Source: Opitutales bacterium UBA5694 (GTDB lineage Bacteria > Verrucomicrobiota > Verrucomicrobiia > Opitutales > Opitutaceae). From it: 64,000 nucleotides of DNA. Below are positions 45,883-54,304 of this stretch, piece by piece; position 1 is the first letter of the stretch; the number at the start of each line of letters is the position of its first letter. The stretch spans positions 62,001 through 126,000 of the forward strand of contig DIHO01000019.1 of the NCBI GenBank assembly GCA_002420185.1, in the 5' to 3' direction. A program made the position numbers and the translations under genes. A model generated the notes under the pieces. It did no database searches, was not told the origin of the DNA, and saw only the letters and a program-made list of their open reading frames with translations.

Positions 45883-46341
45883 ATGGAACAGTCATCTGTT
45901 GAATTCAGTACTCAAGATCCGGTCGCTCAGTTTTCAATATTTACGGAAAACAAGGTGGGGCAATTATCTGATTTGACTTGTTTATTCTCTCAAGCAGAGA
46001 TCCATATCTTGGCAATTACGACCCTCGATACGACTGACAGTGCTATTGTGCGTTTAGTGGTAGATGATCCCGACCAAGCTAGGCGTCTATTACAGCAAAA
46101 CAATGTATCTTTCTCGGAGAGCCGAATCCTGGCAGTTGAGATCGCCGGTGAACACGACGTTGAACTGGTGCTGAAGGCGTTATTAGAGACTGAGATTAAT
46201 ATACACTACATTTACGCTTTCTTAAGCAGACCTCTGGGAAGATCCGCACTCGCAATGAGTATTGAGGATATGGATATTGCAATCGATATTTTAGGAGCTC
46301 GAAACCATAAAGTCTTGAATCAGGGAGATATTTCCCGCTAA
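45883..46341 (+). CDS. ACT-domain regulatory protein
   Basis: A 152-residue cytoplasmic protein with two ACT-like halves. The first begins VAQFSIFTENKVGQLSDLTCL, the typical beta strand-turn-helix of an ACT domain, and the second begins around VEIAGEHDVELVLKALLETE. ACT domains bind amino acids and regulate enzymes, and freestanding tandem ACT proteins are common in bacteria. No amino-acid biosynthesis gene adjoins it, so the ligand is not known. The adenylate-kinase-like gene follows after 59 bases on the same strand, so the two may be co-transcribed. Confidence 0.82.
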   Translation: MEQSSVEFSTQDPVAQFSIFTENKVGQLSDLTCLFSQAEIHILAITTLDTTDSAIVRLVVDDPDQARRLLQQNNVSFSESRILAVEIAGEHDVELVLKALLETEINIHYIYAFLSRPLGRSALAMSIEDMDIAIDILGARNHKVLNQGDISR

Positions 46342-46400
46342 TCGGAGCGTTTTAAAGTTTTTCGAATTAATAAATCCGCGATTTCTCTTCGCGAAAGAAA

Positions 46401-47627
46401 ATGAAAGCTGCCGACACCGAAGAAAATCAGGTTAACAATCCCAAAGAATCAGGGCCCAATCATCAGGATTTGGAGGTGAAGGACGCCCAAATCATTTTTA
46501 ATTCGGTTTGGTCAGATCTGGAAGCTGAATACGGCAATGAAAATCTACATTTTCCGAAGGAAATGATTCTCTTAGGAGGGGCGCCGGGCGCGGGTAAAGG
46601 AACCCATTCACCGTTCATAATGGAGGCACGCGACTTAACATGTGGACCTATTGTGGTGAGCTCGTTGTTGGATACACCCAAAATGAGTGAGCTCAAAGAG
46701 GCAGGGCAATTGGTTGGCGATACCGAGGTGGTCAAAATCCTTTTCGAGAAGATGCTGGAGCCGGAATACCAGGACGGCTGTATTCTTGATGGTTTTCCTC
46801 GAACAGTGGTTCAGGTCGAGTGCATGAAATTGCTTTATCACAAAATGCTGCAATTGCGTAGTTTCTACGATAACACGAAACACCACCACAATTTTCGTCA
46901 GCCGATCGTTCACATCATGATGCTTTTCATTGACGAGAAGGAAAGCGTCAAAAGGCAGTTAAGTCGAGGTCGAGAGGTTCTGATACACAATGAGGAAGTG
47001 GATCGGACGGGAATCGGGGATAAACTTGAGTATCGAGTAACGGACGCAGATCCCAAAGCAGCACAGCGCCGCTACAAGGTTTTCAAGGAGCGTACCTATG
47101 ACGCACTTCAGTCGCTACGGGAAGTATTCCACTACCATTTTATAAATGCCCAAGGCTCACTACCGGAGGTGCGACGAAATATCGTAAAGGAGCTTCAATA
47201 CCAAAGTTCCTTGGAGCTGGATCCGCACACGTACGACAGTGTGCGCCGACTACCTTTAGCTAGTGAAATCGTCTCACACGCCCGGCAGGAACTCGTCAAA
47301 CGGCTGGACATTTACGAATTTGAGCATCCTGAGGAGTTTCATCGGGTGATCAGTTTCATTGAAGCGGACATCATGCCAATCGTTAAGCATCATGCTATTT
47401 CGGGGAGCGCTCATGTAAACTCAGAGAACCCGATTTTCGATAGCCCGCTAGCCATGGCCATGCTGATAGACGTTTTTTCAGAGCGGGGATTCCATGCGAC
47501 CGTCGATTTGCACAAAATTGAGATCCCGGAGTCTTTAGATAGCCACACCGGTAAGATCTATTGTCGAACGAAGAAAGTATGGAGAACGCGAATACGCTTT
47601 CAAGGTTCGGAACTGAGACGAGGATAG
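46401..47627 (+). CDS. Long adenylate kinase-like protein with unknown C-terminal domain
   Basis: A 408-residue protein, almost twice a bacterial adenylate kinase (about 215). Residues about 54-270 carry the kinase fold: Walker A GGAPGAGKGT (59-68), DGFPRT (about 132-137) and a mobile-lid-like Arg pair in QLSRGREV. After it come about 140 residues (RRLPLASEIVSHARQELVKR to the C-terminus) of helices then beta strands, ending in KIYCRTKKVWRTRIRF, with no family I recognise. It would phosphorylate nucleoside monophosphates. The extra domain may regulate or localise the enzyme. It follows an ACT-domain gene by 59 bases. Confidence 0.78.
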   Translation: MKAADTEENQVNNPKESGPNHQDLEVKDAQIIFNSVWSDLEAEYGNENLHFPKEMILLGGAPGAGKGTHSPFIMEARDLTCGPIVVSSLLDTPKMSELKEAGQLVGDTEVVKILFEKMLEPEYQDGCILDGFPRTVVQVECMKLLYHKMLQLRSFYDNTKHHHNFRQPIVHIMMLFIDEKESVKRQLSRGREVLIHNEEVDRTGIGDKLEYRVTDADPKAAQRRYKVFKERTYDALQSLREVFHYHFINAQGSLPEVRRNIVKELQYQSSLELDPHTYDSVRRLPLASEIVSHARQELVKRLDIYEFEHPEEFHRVISFIEADIMPIVKHHAISGSAHVNSENPIFDSPLAMAMLIDVFSERGFHATVDLHKIEIPESLDSHTGKIYCRTKKVWRTRIRFQGSELRRG

Positions 47628-47813
47628 ACGATCGGCTTACGGTGCTCGGTTGGTTTGTGGCGGATGCAAATGCATTGGTTTTTTTGGGAAAACGGCTGAA
47701 TTGGGATAGTCAGCCCTAGCTTGATGGGGCAGATGCGGCACGGCACGAATGCCAGACCGGAGAGACCAGTCGAGTCAGGATCTTGCTTTTGCAAAGGCGT
47801 TTGAGTAATCCGG

Positions 47814-48196
47814 TTATTTGATCAGTCGAATGGTGAAGGGATACCTCAAGGCAACGTCGTTATTAACTTTGATACCTACAATTTTGCCTAGAACGAGAAC
47901 TCCCAATCCCAGAACCGGGAAAAGTGGGGCTCAAAAATCCAATTGTGATGATGAAAATCACGATGAGTGCGAAGTGAGCGATGATCACTGTAATTTGGAA
48001 AAATTAGAGCTTCTTTCGATTGGTCCGCGATGAAAGCATCTTCGTCCTTTTTGATTAGGTAGAAAAACAAGGTTACAACAAATGAGGTGAAGATGCCGAG
48101 TATATGGGCGAGTAGGTCGATCGTTCGGGCATCTTTACTCAAAGCTGCGGATTCTGTGGCTTCTTGAGGAGCAGCCTCGTTGGAAGGATTTTTCAT
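47814..48196 (-). pseudogene. DUF4870-like small membrane protein with two frameshifts
   Basis: The start (MKNPSNEAAPQEATES) and ARTIDLLAHILGIFTSFVVT read as a DUF4870/Tic20-like protein. After KDEDAFIADQSKEAL an extra base in a T-run (about 48010) shifts the frame into FQITVIIAHFALIVIFIITI. An extra C near 47927 shifts it again into VLGLGVLVLGKIVGIKVNND and ends with FTIRLIK and a stop at 47814. Both changes are single-base insertions in homopolymers, so sequencing error is an alternative to true decay. The spacing suggests it is the last gene after recO-like. Confidence 0.78.
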
Positions 48197-48259
48197 TGTG
48201 ACGAGTAGAGGGCTCTTTTCCTGTTTTGGAAAAAAAGTAATTCGCTATTTCAGGCAAGC

Positions 48260-48883
48260 CTAGGCCATTTTGTTGCGAATGCGAATATGGGTATGATGCT
48301 CGATATAGTGTTCGAGGCCATTGATAGTGCTCAAATCTGCAGCGTTTGGCTTTAGTTCCTTAATTGGGAGGTTAATGATTTTCACCGTGGAAGCACGGAC
48401 TGGATCGGGTAATCTATTAACCCATTCCTCGGTTACGGGATATCCCTCCTGCCGGCAGTAAAGGTAGAGGCATTTCAGGTAGGTGGCTTTCGGATTCATT
48501 CCGTTCTCCCAGGAATCAAGGCCCCTTCTCAGGAGCTCTAGCGAGTCGTCGATGCTCTCGCTCGAAACCGGATTTAAGAGTAAGACGTTTGCGAGGCGAG
48601 CGGCCATCTCGAAAGCCTCGTATTTCAGTGCTAGTTTTCCCCGTTTGCGGGAGATGTGGGCCTCTTTAAGGAATCCGGTAAAACTGCCTGGTTTGAGCTC
48701 GATTCGAAACTCACCCTCGTCGAACAAATCAATCGCGAATTGTCGTTCAGGCTTACTTGACCGTCGGACCAAAGCTGTAAGTGGGCCTTGCTGTTGGGTG
48801 TAAAGACGGTAGGCTAAGTATCGGTCTCCCCTTGGCTCGCTACCCAGTGAAATGGCGAATGTTGATCTTTCGGGCGAGGCCAT
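48260..48883 (-). CDS. recO: RecO-like DNA repair protein
   Basis: A 207-residue protein. The N-terminal 80 residues (SLGSEPRGDRYLAYRLYTQQ, GPLTALVRRSSK) resemble the OB-fold of RecO, which loads RecA with RecR at gaps. The rest is helical: SIDDSLELLRRGLDSWE and YLKCLYLYCRQEGYPV. The four-Cys zinc motif of many RecO proteins is missing, and the protein is shorter than the usual 230-250. It lies 11 bases after the DUF502 gene on the same strand, so it is likely co-transcribed. Assignment is moderate because similarity is limited to the fold pattern. Confidence 0.6.
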   Translation of the reverse strand: MASPERSTFAISLGSEPRGDRYLAYRLYTQQQGPLTALVRRSSKPERQFAIDLFDEGEFRIELKPGSFTGFLKEAHISRKRGKLALKYEAFEMAARLANVLLLNPVSSESIDDSLELLRRGLDSWENGMNPKATYLKCLYLYCRQEGYPVTEEWVNRLPDPVRASTVKIINLPIKELKPNAADLSTINGLEHYIEHHTHIRIRNKMA

Positions 48884-48894
48884 GAGGCGGTGCT

Positions 48895-49545
48895 CTACTT
48901 GGTTTCACTCTCGATGATCGGAGAATGCGTCCATTCTGGTACGACTGCGCCTCCGGAAATAATGAACTTCATCCCTTCGCCAACGCTCATCTCTAGCTCT
49001 TTCACTTGATCCTCAGGGAACATAACAAGAAATCCGCTCGTAGGGTTCGGAGTCGTGGGAATAAAGATGTTTTTCAGAGGCTTGTCGGTCTGGCTCCTGA
49101 TCTCTCCTCTGGAGCTGCTCGTGAGAAAGCCGATAGCGTAGACGCCCTCTCGGGGAAATTGAATCAATACGACCTTTTGAAAGACCGCTCGATTTTGTGT
49201 ACTGAATGTCTCGATGATCTGCTTAACGGAGTTGTAGACCGTGTTGACGACGGGTAGTGTGTGCAACAGGCGCTCGCCAATAGACCACAAATACTTGGCA
49301 ACGAAGTAACGGGATAGGAAGCCTAGGAGGGTTACTAGGAAGACTACGATGATAGTAGCGGTCACATTCCAGAACAACTCAAGTTTTGGATCGGTGAGAA
49401 TTTCTCGAGGAAGAAAGAAGAAAACTTTCGCTTTAAAGCTGCCTCCAATCTTGAGGACGAGCCAGTTGAAAACGAAAATTGTGATGCCCAGGGGGGCAAG
49501 GAGTATTACGCCGGATAGGAAAGCTCTTCGGATTGATGTTAGCAT
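48895..49545 (-). CDS. DUF502 family membrane protein
   Basis: A 216-residue protein with two transmembrane segments (FLSGVILLAPLGITIFVFNW, and ATIIVVFLVTLLGFLSRYFV), then a soluble part typical of DUF502: LHTLPVVNTVYNSVKQIIE, VVLIQFPREGVYAIGFLT, IFIPTTPNPTSGFLVMFPED and a final GMKFIISGGAVVPEW. Function is unknown in the family. The gene heads a minus-strand run with recO-like (11 bases) and the DUF4870 relic. The ATG at 49545 precedes the first helix directly. Confidence 0.9.
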   Translation of the reverse strand: MLTSIRRAFLSGVILLAPLGITIFVFNWLVLKIGGSFKAKVFFFLPREILTDPKLELFWNVTATIIVVFLVTLLGFLSRYFVAKYLWSIGERLLHTLPVVNTVYNSVKQIIETFSTQNRAVFQKVVLIQFPREGVYAIGFLTSSSRGEIRSQTDKPLKNIFIPTTPNPTSGFLVMFPEDQVKELEMSVGEGMKFIISGGAVVPEWTHSPIIESETK

Positions 49546-49685
49546 GTTTTCGAGAATATTTTAGAATTTCATCATTAGGCGATTAAGAAACGACTCTAGA
49601 TGAATCAAAATGTTCACAGCGGAACTACATTTTGTTCTGAATTGCGTTGATCGGCCTTCGAACAACGCTTTTGTATGGAAAGTTT

Positions 49686-52181
49686 ATGCAGTGGAAAGGG
49701 GCAAGCCGATTGTACTCGAAGAGCTCGCTCGCTCAGTGGGGGGAGCGGCTTGATGGGCGTTGGGAGGATCGATTCTCGGATGCCGTCCTCAAAAGGGGAA
49801 GGAAGTTGTATCGCAAAGGGCGGATCCGAGAAATTTCTGTCGGAGGAGGGGATGCGATTGTGACCTGCAAGATTGGAAAACTAGAAAACTATTCGGTAGT
49901 CGACTGGGTCGATGGACAGTTTTCGATTCGGTCCTCCACGTCCGATTCGGTTTTTGCTGATGCGATCGCGGTAGCTGGTTTTCTGGAAATTGAAGAGTTG
50001 ATAGCGGATGAGGAAATGTCTCATCTTGAAGATGGTATTCCTATGGGAACTGGCAGTCAGATTACTACCGAGCCCCTCGACGGGATAAAACAAAGCAAGT
50101 GTGAGGAGCGTGAGAAGAGAATGCTCCATCTGGTTTTGGATACTCACTTTCAAGGTTTGATTTGTGAAGCGTATTGGTTGTCTGAGGACGGTCGGAGGGT
50201 TCCGGCATTAGGTGGGGTTGATGGCGCTCCAAAAGCTGAAACAGGTGAAGAGAGAGGACGGCTTATTTCGCTGGCAGCGCGGGCTCGCAAGTCCCACTTT
50301 GTTTATTCAGAGGAGTTCAATGGGTACCTTCTGCAGAACCTTCAGGAGATTCCCTATTTCGTTGGTGAAGTTTGGCCAGTATGGAAGCGATCCTACTTGA
50401 CCGAGGAAAGAGAGAATGTAGCCCACATTAGAAGTGGAATGACCGAGCTAAAGTTGGCCGCAAAAGCAAAGCTTAGAGAGGACCGCAAACTGGATCTCCA
50501 ATGGTTTTTGAATACCGGCAAGCTGAATTTGGACGAAGAGATGACTCGCATGCTGATGGATGGAGACGGGGTACCAACGTTAATTCCCGAATTAGGCATC
50601 GTCAAGCTCTCCAGCGATTCGCGTGAGCTCCTGAGCCGCTGGGAAGATCTTGAGTCGGAGAATCCTCAAGGCTTTGAGCCATACCAGCTATATTCGCTCT
50701 TTCCTGAGCAGAAGTCGAACATCGAGCTAGAAGGGGAGCTTTTGAAGTGGCGGACCGCCCTAACAGAATCGAACAATGATGGGGAAAAATGGCTGGATAG
50801 CCTTCGGCCATATCAAAGAGAGGGTGTGCAATGGATGCATCGGCTCCTGGAGAATGGCTGCCACTGTTTATTGGCGGACGAGATGGGATTGGGAAAGACG
50901 CTGCAGGTGATCGCACTGGTTAAGGAGAGACTATCTGCGGGAAAAAAAGCGCTGATCGTTTGCCCTGCAAGTGTCGTTCCCGTTTGGATATCCGAGTTTG
51001 AAAAGTTTGCCCCGGAACTGAAAGCGAAACGGTACAAGGGAAAGCCGGTTTCCGAGGAAGGCACTGGGTGGGATGCGATCGTGACGAGCTTTGCTTTTAT
51101 GAGAAATCGCATTGATCGCCTAGTTGAACAGGAATTTGAATACGCGATAATTGACGAGGCTCAGTTTATCAAGAACCCGGATACCAAAGTGACGCGAGCC
51201 GCTCTCAGAATCAAAGCACGGAACCGAGTAGCGTTGTCGGGTACTCCGATTGAGAACAAACCGCTTGATATCTGGCCATCTTTCCAGTTTCTAATGCCCG
51301 GTCTTTTAGGGAGTAGAAGCAAGTTTGAATTGCGGCAACAAGCGAATCCAGGTCCTTTCAAGGCACGGCTTAAAATGCAGATCGCTCCTTTTATGCTTCG
51401 CCGAACGAAGTCTCAAGTTGCTCACGACCTGCCTGATAAAATAGTTATCGATCAGCTTTGCCCTGTAACGAAACGGCAGGCAAAAGAATACTCAGCCATT
51501 TGCGCTTCGGGTATGGAGCGATTGGGTAGTAATTTTTCGGAGGCACTGAAGGGCCAACGCTTTGCTGCCTTGAGCGTTTTGACCCGTTTGCGGCAGGCAA
51601 GTTGTGACCCATCATTGCTACCATGGGTGGAGTCAAAGTTAGAGGATAGCGGGAAGCTTATGGTTCTGCTGGAGAAGTTGAATGAGGTTTTAGGTACCGG
51701 TCATAAGGTCGTTATTTTTAGTCAGTTCGTGCGATTTCTAGATCGTATAAAGGCTTTGATCGTTCAATCCTTTCCCGAGCTTCCCTTGTTTGAACTAACG
51801 GGTTCGACCCGAGATCGCGAAACGCCGGTCAAAGGATTTCAGAGCACAGGAGACACGGCAGCGATGTTGGTGAGTCTACGTGCGGGAGGTTCTGGTATCA
51901 CTCTGAACGCGGCGGACTATGTGTTTCTGATGGACCCGTGGTGGAACCCGGCTGTGGAGAACCAAGCAATCGATCGCGTCCATCGAATCGGCCAGGAAAA
52001 CACCGTCTTTGTATATCGGATGATCGCAAAAGGAACGATTGAGGGCAAAATTCAGGAGCTGAAGCAGGACAAACAAGAGCTTTTCGATAGCATCGTGCAA
52101 AATAGCTCCACTGGGGCGGATGAGTTGGCCCGCCAATTCAAGTCGCTCGAAGCGCTTCTAGTGCTTTCACAGGCTGATTGA
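49686..52181 (+). CDS. SNF2-family helicase
   Basis: About 831 residues. The first 380 form a divergent N-terminal region beginning WEDRFSDAVLKRGRKLYRKG, like the SWIM-containing SNF2 proteins of bacteria, but the CxC part of a SWIM zinc site is not seen. The ATPase core follows: LRPYQREGVQWMHRLL, Walker A in ADEMGLGKTLQ, DEAQ box in IIDEAQFIKN, motif III LSGTPIENKPLDIWPSFQF, motif V ALLVSLRAGGSGITL-like LVSLRAGGSGITLNAADYV and motif VI AIDRVHRIGQ. It remodels or translocates on double-stranded DNA. The frame opens at a TTG at 49647; the ATG at 49686 is more likely. Confidence 0.9.
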   Translation: MQWKGASRLYSKSSLAQWGERLDGRWEDRFSDAVLKRGRKLYRKGRIREISVGGGDAIVTCKIGKLENYSVVDWVDGQFSIRSSTSDSVFADAIAVAGFLEIEELIADEEMSHLEDGIPMGTGSQITTEPLDGIKQSKCEEREKRMLHLVLDTHFQGLICEAYWLSEDGRRVPALGGVDGAPKAETGEERGRLISLAARARKSHFVYSEEFNGYLLQNLQEIPYFVGEVWPVWKRSYLTEERENVAHIRSGMTELKLAAKAKLREDRKLDLQWFLNTGKLNLDEEMTRMLMDGDGVPTLIPELGIVKLSSDSRELLSRWEDLESENPQGFEPYQLYSLFPEQKSNIELEGELLKWRTALTESNNDGEKWLDSLRPYQREGVQWMHRLLENGCHCLLADEMGLGKTLQVIALVKERLSAGKKALIVCPASVVPVWISEFEKFAPELKAKRYKGKPVSEEGTGWDAIVTSFAFMRNRIDRLVEQEFEYAIIDEAQFIKNPDTKVTRAALRIKARNRVALSGTPIENKPLDIWPSFQFLMPGLLGSRSKFELRQQANPGPFKARLKMQIAPFMLRRTKSQVAHDLPDKIVIDQLCPVTKRQAKEYSAICASGMERLGSNFSEALKGQRFAALSVLTRLRQASCDPSLLPWVESKLEDSGKLMVLLEKLNEVLGTGHKVVIFSQFVRFLDRIKALIVQSFPELPLFELTGSTRDRETPVKGFQSTGDTAAMLVSLRAGGSGITLNAADYVFLMDPWWNPAVENQAIDRVHRIGQENTVFVYRMIAKGTIEGKIQELKQDKQELFDSIVQNSSTGADELARQFKSLEALLVLSQAD

Positions 52182-52261
52182 AGCGAGAACGGTACCGGCT
52201 TTAGGGGAAACGATGTGATTCAATCTTTCCATTCTGTCCGAGGTCAGTTTTTTTGAAGCCC

Positions 52262-53677
52262 ATGAGAAATCGACTTATCTTTGTCGCCGCATTGTTAGTT
52301 TTTTGTTTGCCGCTGCTCGCTCGGGACAAACCGAATATCATCTACATCATGGCAGATGACCTAGGCTATGGTGACTTAGGCTGCTATGGTCAGAAGCTCA
52401 TCCAGACCCCACATATTGATCGACTCGCTGAGAACGGGATGCGGTTTACTGATTTCTATGCCGGCTCGACTGTATGCGCTCCTTCTCGCTGTGTTCTGAT
52501 GACTGGTCTCGATACAGGTCATTGCTATATTCGCGGGAACGGTAAGAACAATCTGCGTCCAGAGGATGTCACAGTGGCAGAACTTTTGAAAGCGGAAGGA
52601 TATGCGACCGGACAGGTCGGAAAGTGGGGATTGGGCCACGAAGGGACGTCGGGAATGCCTACCAATCAGGGCTTCGACTATTTTTATGGATACCTGGATC
52701 AGCATCACGCCCACTTGTTTTATCCGACCTTTGTCATTCGCAATGAGGATCGTGTACCTTTGCGTAACGTAGTCCCGAACGAGGGAGAATGGGGTCAGGG
52801 AATCGCCAGTTTAAAAATTGATTATACGCCAGCTTTGATGGTCGATGAGACGCTTAGTTTTATCGATCGAAAGAAAGACGAGCTCTTCTTCCTCTACCTA
52901 TCCTATACGCTCCCGCATGCCAATAATGAGGCGTGGAATGAAACGGGAGATGGGACTGCAGTACCTGACAATGGAATCTACGAGGACAAAGATTGGAGTA
53001 AGCAGAACAAAGGTCAGGCCGCCATGGTTAGCTATTTAGACGATATGGTGGGCCAAGTTGTGGAGCGACTCGAGAAACATGGATTGATAGAAGATACGGT
53101 GATCTTCTTTACCTCAGATAACGGTCCCCACAGCGAAGCTGGAAATGATCCGAGGTTTTTTGATGCGAATGGCTCCTTGACGGGGATTAAGCGAGTCTTG
53201 TACGACGGGGGAATACGGGTACCGATGATCGTGCAATGGCCCGGAAAAATTAAATCTGGATCCACCACTTCTCTTATCTCTGGAGCGGTCGACTTCATGG
53301 CGACCGCTGTAGATATCGCGGGGGATTCATTGGAAGTTCCGACGAACGGTATCAGTTTCTTACCCACGCTTTTGGGTAAGAGTAGACAGCAAAAACGTCA
53401 CGAGTACCTGTATTGGGAATTCTATGAACAAGGATCGAAACAGGCCATAAGAAGGGACAAGTGGAAAGCGGTTAGAAGGCCCATGTTGACCGGTCCGATT
53501 GAAGTATACGATCTTTCAAACGACATCGCGGAAGAGAATGACCTCGCCGAGAGCAATCCTGAATTGGTTTCTACCTTCGAAAAGCTGTTCGCTGAAGCGC
53601 ACACCCCTTCGGAATGGAAAACGAGAGGAAACCTCAATAATCCGGAAGCCGAGCGCAGGGAGTTTCGCGAGAGATAG
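52262..53677 (+). CDS. Exported family S1 sulfatase
   Basis: A 471-residue protein; the ATG at 52262 begins the signal peptide (MRNRLIFVAALLVFCLPLLA), and an in-frame TTG at 52253 is less likely. Metal ligands Asp32-Asp33 are in MADDLGYGD, and the formylglycine Cys72 in CAPSR. The GKWHLG block is altered to GKWGLGHEGTSGMPTNQGFD, so the usual His after Trp is Gly. TSDNGPHSEAGND carries the further Asp-Asn pair. YDGGIRVPMIVQWPGKI precedes the C-terminal subdomain. It stands alone between a helicase and a cupin gene on the other strand. Substrate not predictable. Confidence 0.92.
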   Translation: MRNRLIFVAALLVFCLPLLARDKPNIIYIMADDLGYGDLGCYGQKLIQTPHIDRLAENGMRFTDFYAGSTVCAPSRCVLMTGLDTGHCYIRGNGKNNLRPEDVTVAELLKAEGYATGQVGKWGLGHEGTSGMPTNQGFDYFYGYLDQHHAHLFYPTFVIRNEDRVPLRNVVPNEGEWGQGIASLKIDYTPALMVDETLSFIDRKKDELFFLYLSYTLPHANNEAWNETGDGTAVPDNGIYEDKDWSKQNKGQAAMVSYLDDMVGQVVERLEKHGLIEDTVIFFTSDNGPHSEAGNDPRFFDANGSLTGIKRVLYDGGIRVPMIVQWPGKIKSGSTTSLISGAVDFMATAVDIAGDSLEVPTNGISFLPTLLGKSRQQKRHEYLYWEFYEQGSKQAIRRDKWKAVRRPMLTGPIEVYDLSNDIAEENDLAESNPELVSTFEKLFAEAHTPSEWKTRGNLNNPEAERREFRER

Positions 53678-53767
53678 TAAGTCGGAGTCGTACAAGTGTG
53701 CGTGGATGCACTAGGTGCGTGTGGAGCGCGCGGGGCCCATTGAGCACAATCGCACTGACAAATTTAA

Positions 53768-54112
53768 TCAGTCGAACCATTCGTCTTCGGGGTCGAATTT
53801 GGGGATGGGGATATTGACGATTTTCATCTCACCTATGGCACGGTGTTTACATCCGGGGCGTATGAGGACGGTGGTCATGGGCTTGAGGGGGAACAACTCC
53901 CCGTCGAGCTCGATCTGGCCTTCGCCCTCGAGGACCAGATAGATCTCGGTTAGCTTCTTGTGGTAATGCGTTTGTGAATCCTTCTTAATGTCAACAAGGT
54001 GGATTGATGCGATTTCGTTGTCATCGTCCATGAACGCGCGGCGGGAAAATCCGCAGGGACAGGGAGCGGCTTCAATGTCGGCGAGGTGAGAAATCTTGTA
54101 TCGTTTGCTCAT
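53768..54112 (-). CDS. Small cupin-domain protein
   Basis: A 114-residue protein with a single cupin fold. Motif 1 carries metal-type ligands in SQTHYHKKLTEIYLVLEGEG (the two His and the Glu at cupin spacing) and motif 2 in MTTVLIRPGCKHRAIGEMKI with a His. Small cupins act as sugar-nucleotide epimerases, isomerases, dioxygenases or sensors. It is divergently oriented to the sulfatase at 54305 with a 192-base gap, so both may share a control region. A role in sugar binding is possible but not shown. Confidence 0.8.
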   Translation of the reverse strand: MSKRYKISHLADIEAAPCPCGFSRRAFMDDDNEIASIHLVDIKKDSQTHYHKKLTEIYLVLEGEGQIELDGELFPLKPMTTVLIRPGCKHRAIGEMKIVNIPIPKFDPEDEWFD

Positions 54113-54304
54113 GATTGGTTGAGGGATGTTCTCTTGAGATGAGCGAGGATCGCAATCCCATTTATCTGGGTGGCCTCCTTAGCCTCCTTGAAGACAATTA
54201 CTTTTGTCTTGCGATAAGGTAAATTGGAAGGGTCAATAACTGTCCTAACCCTTTCACGGGCATCGTACTGAAACCTGCACGATTAACCCATTTTCAAACA
54301 ACTT

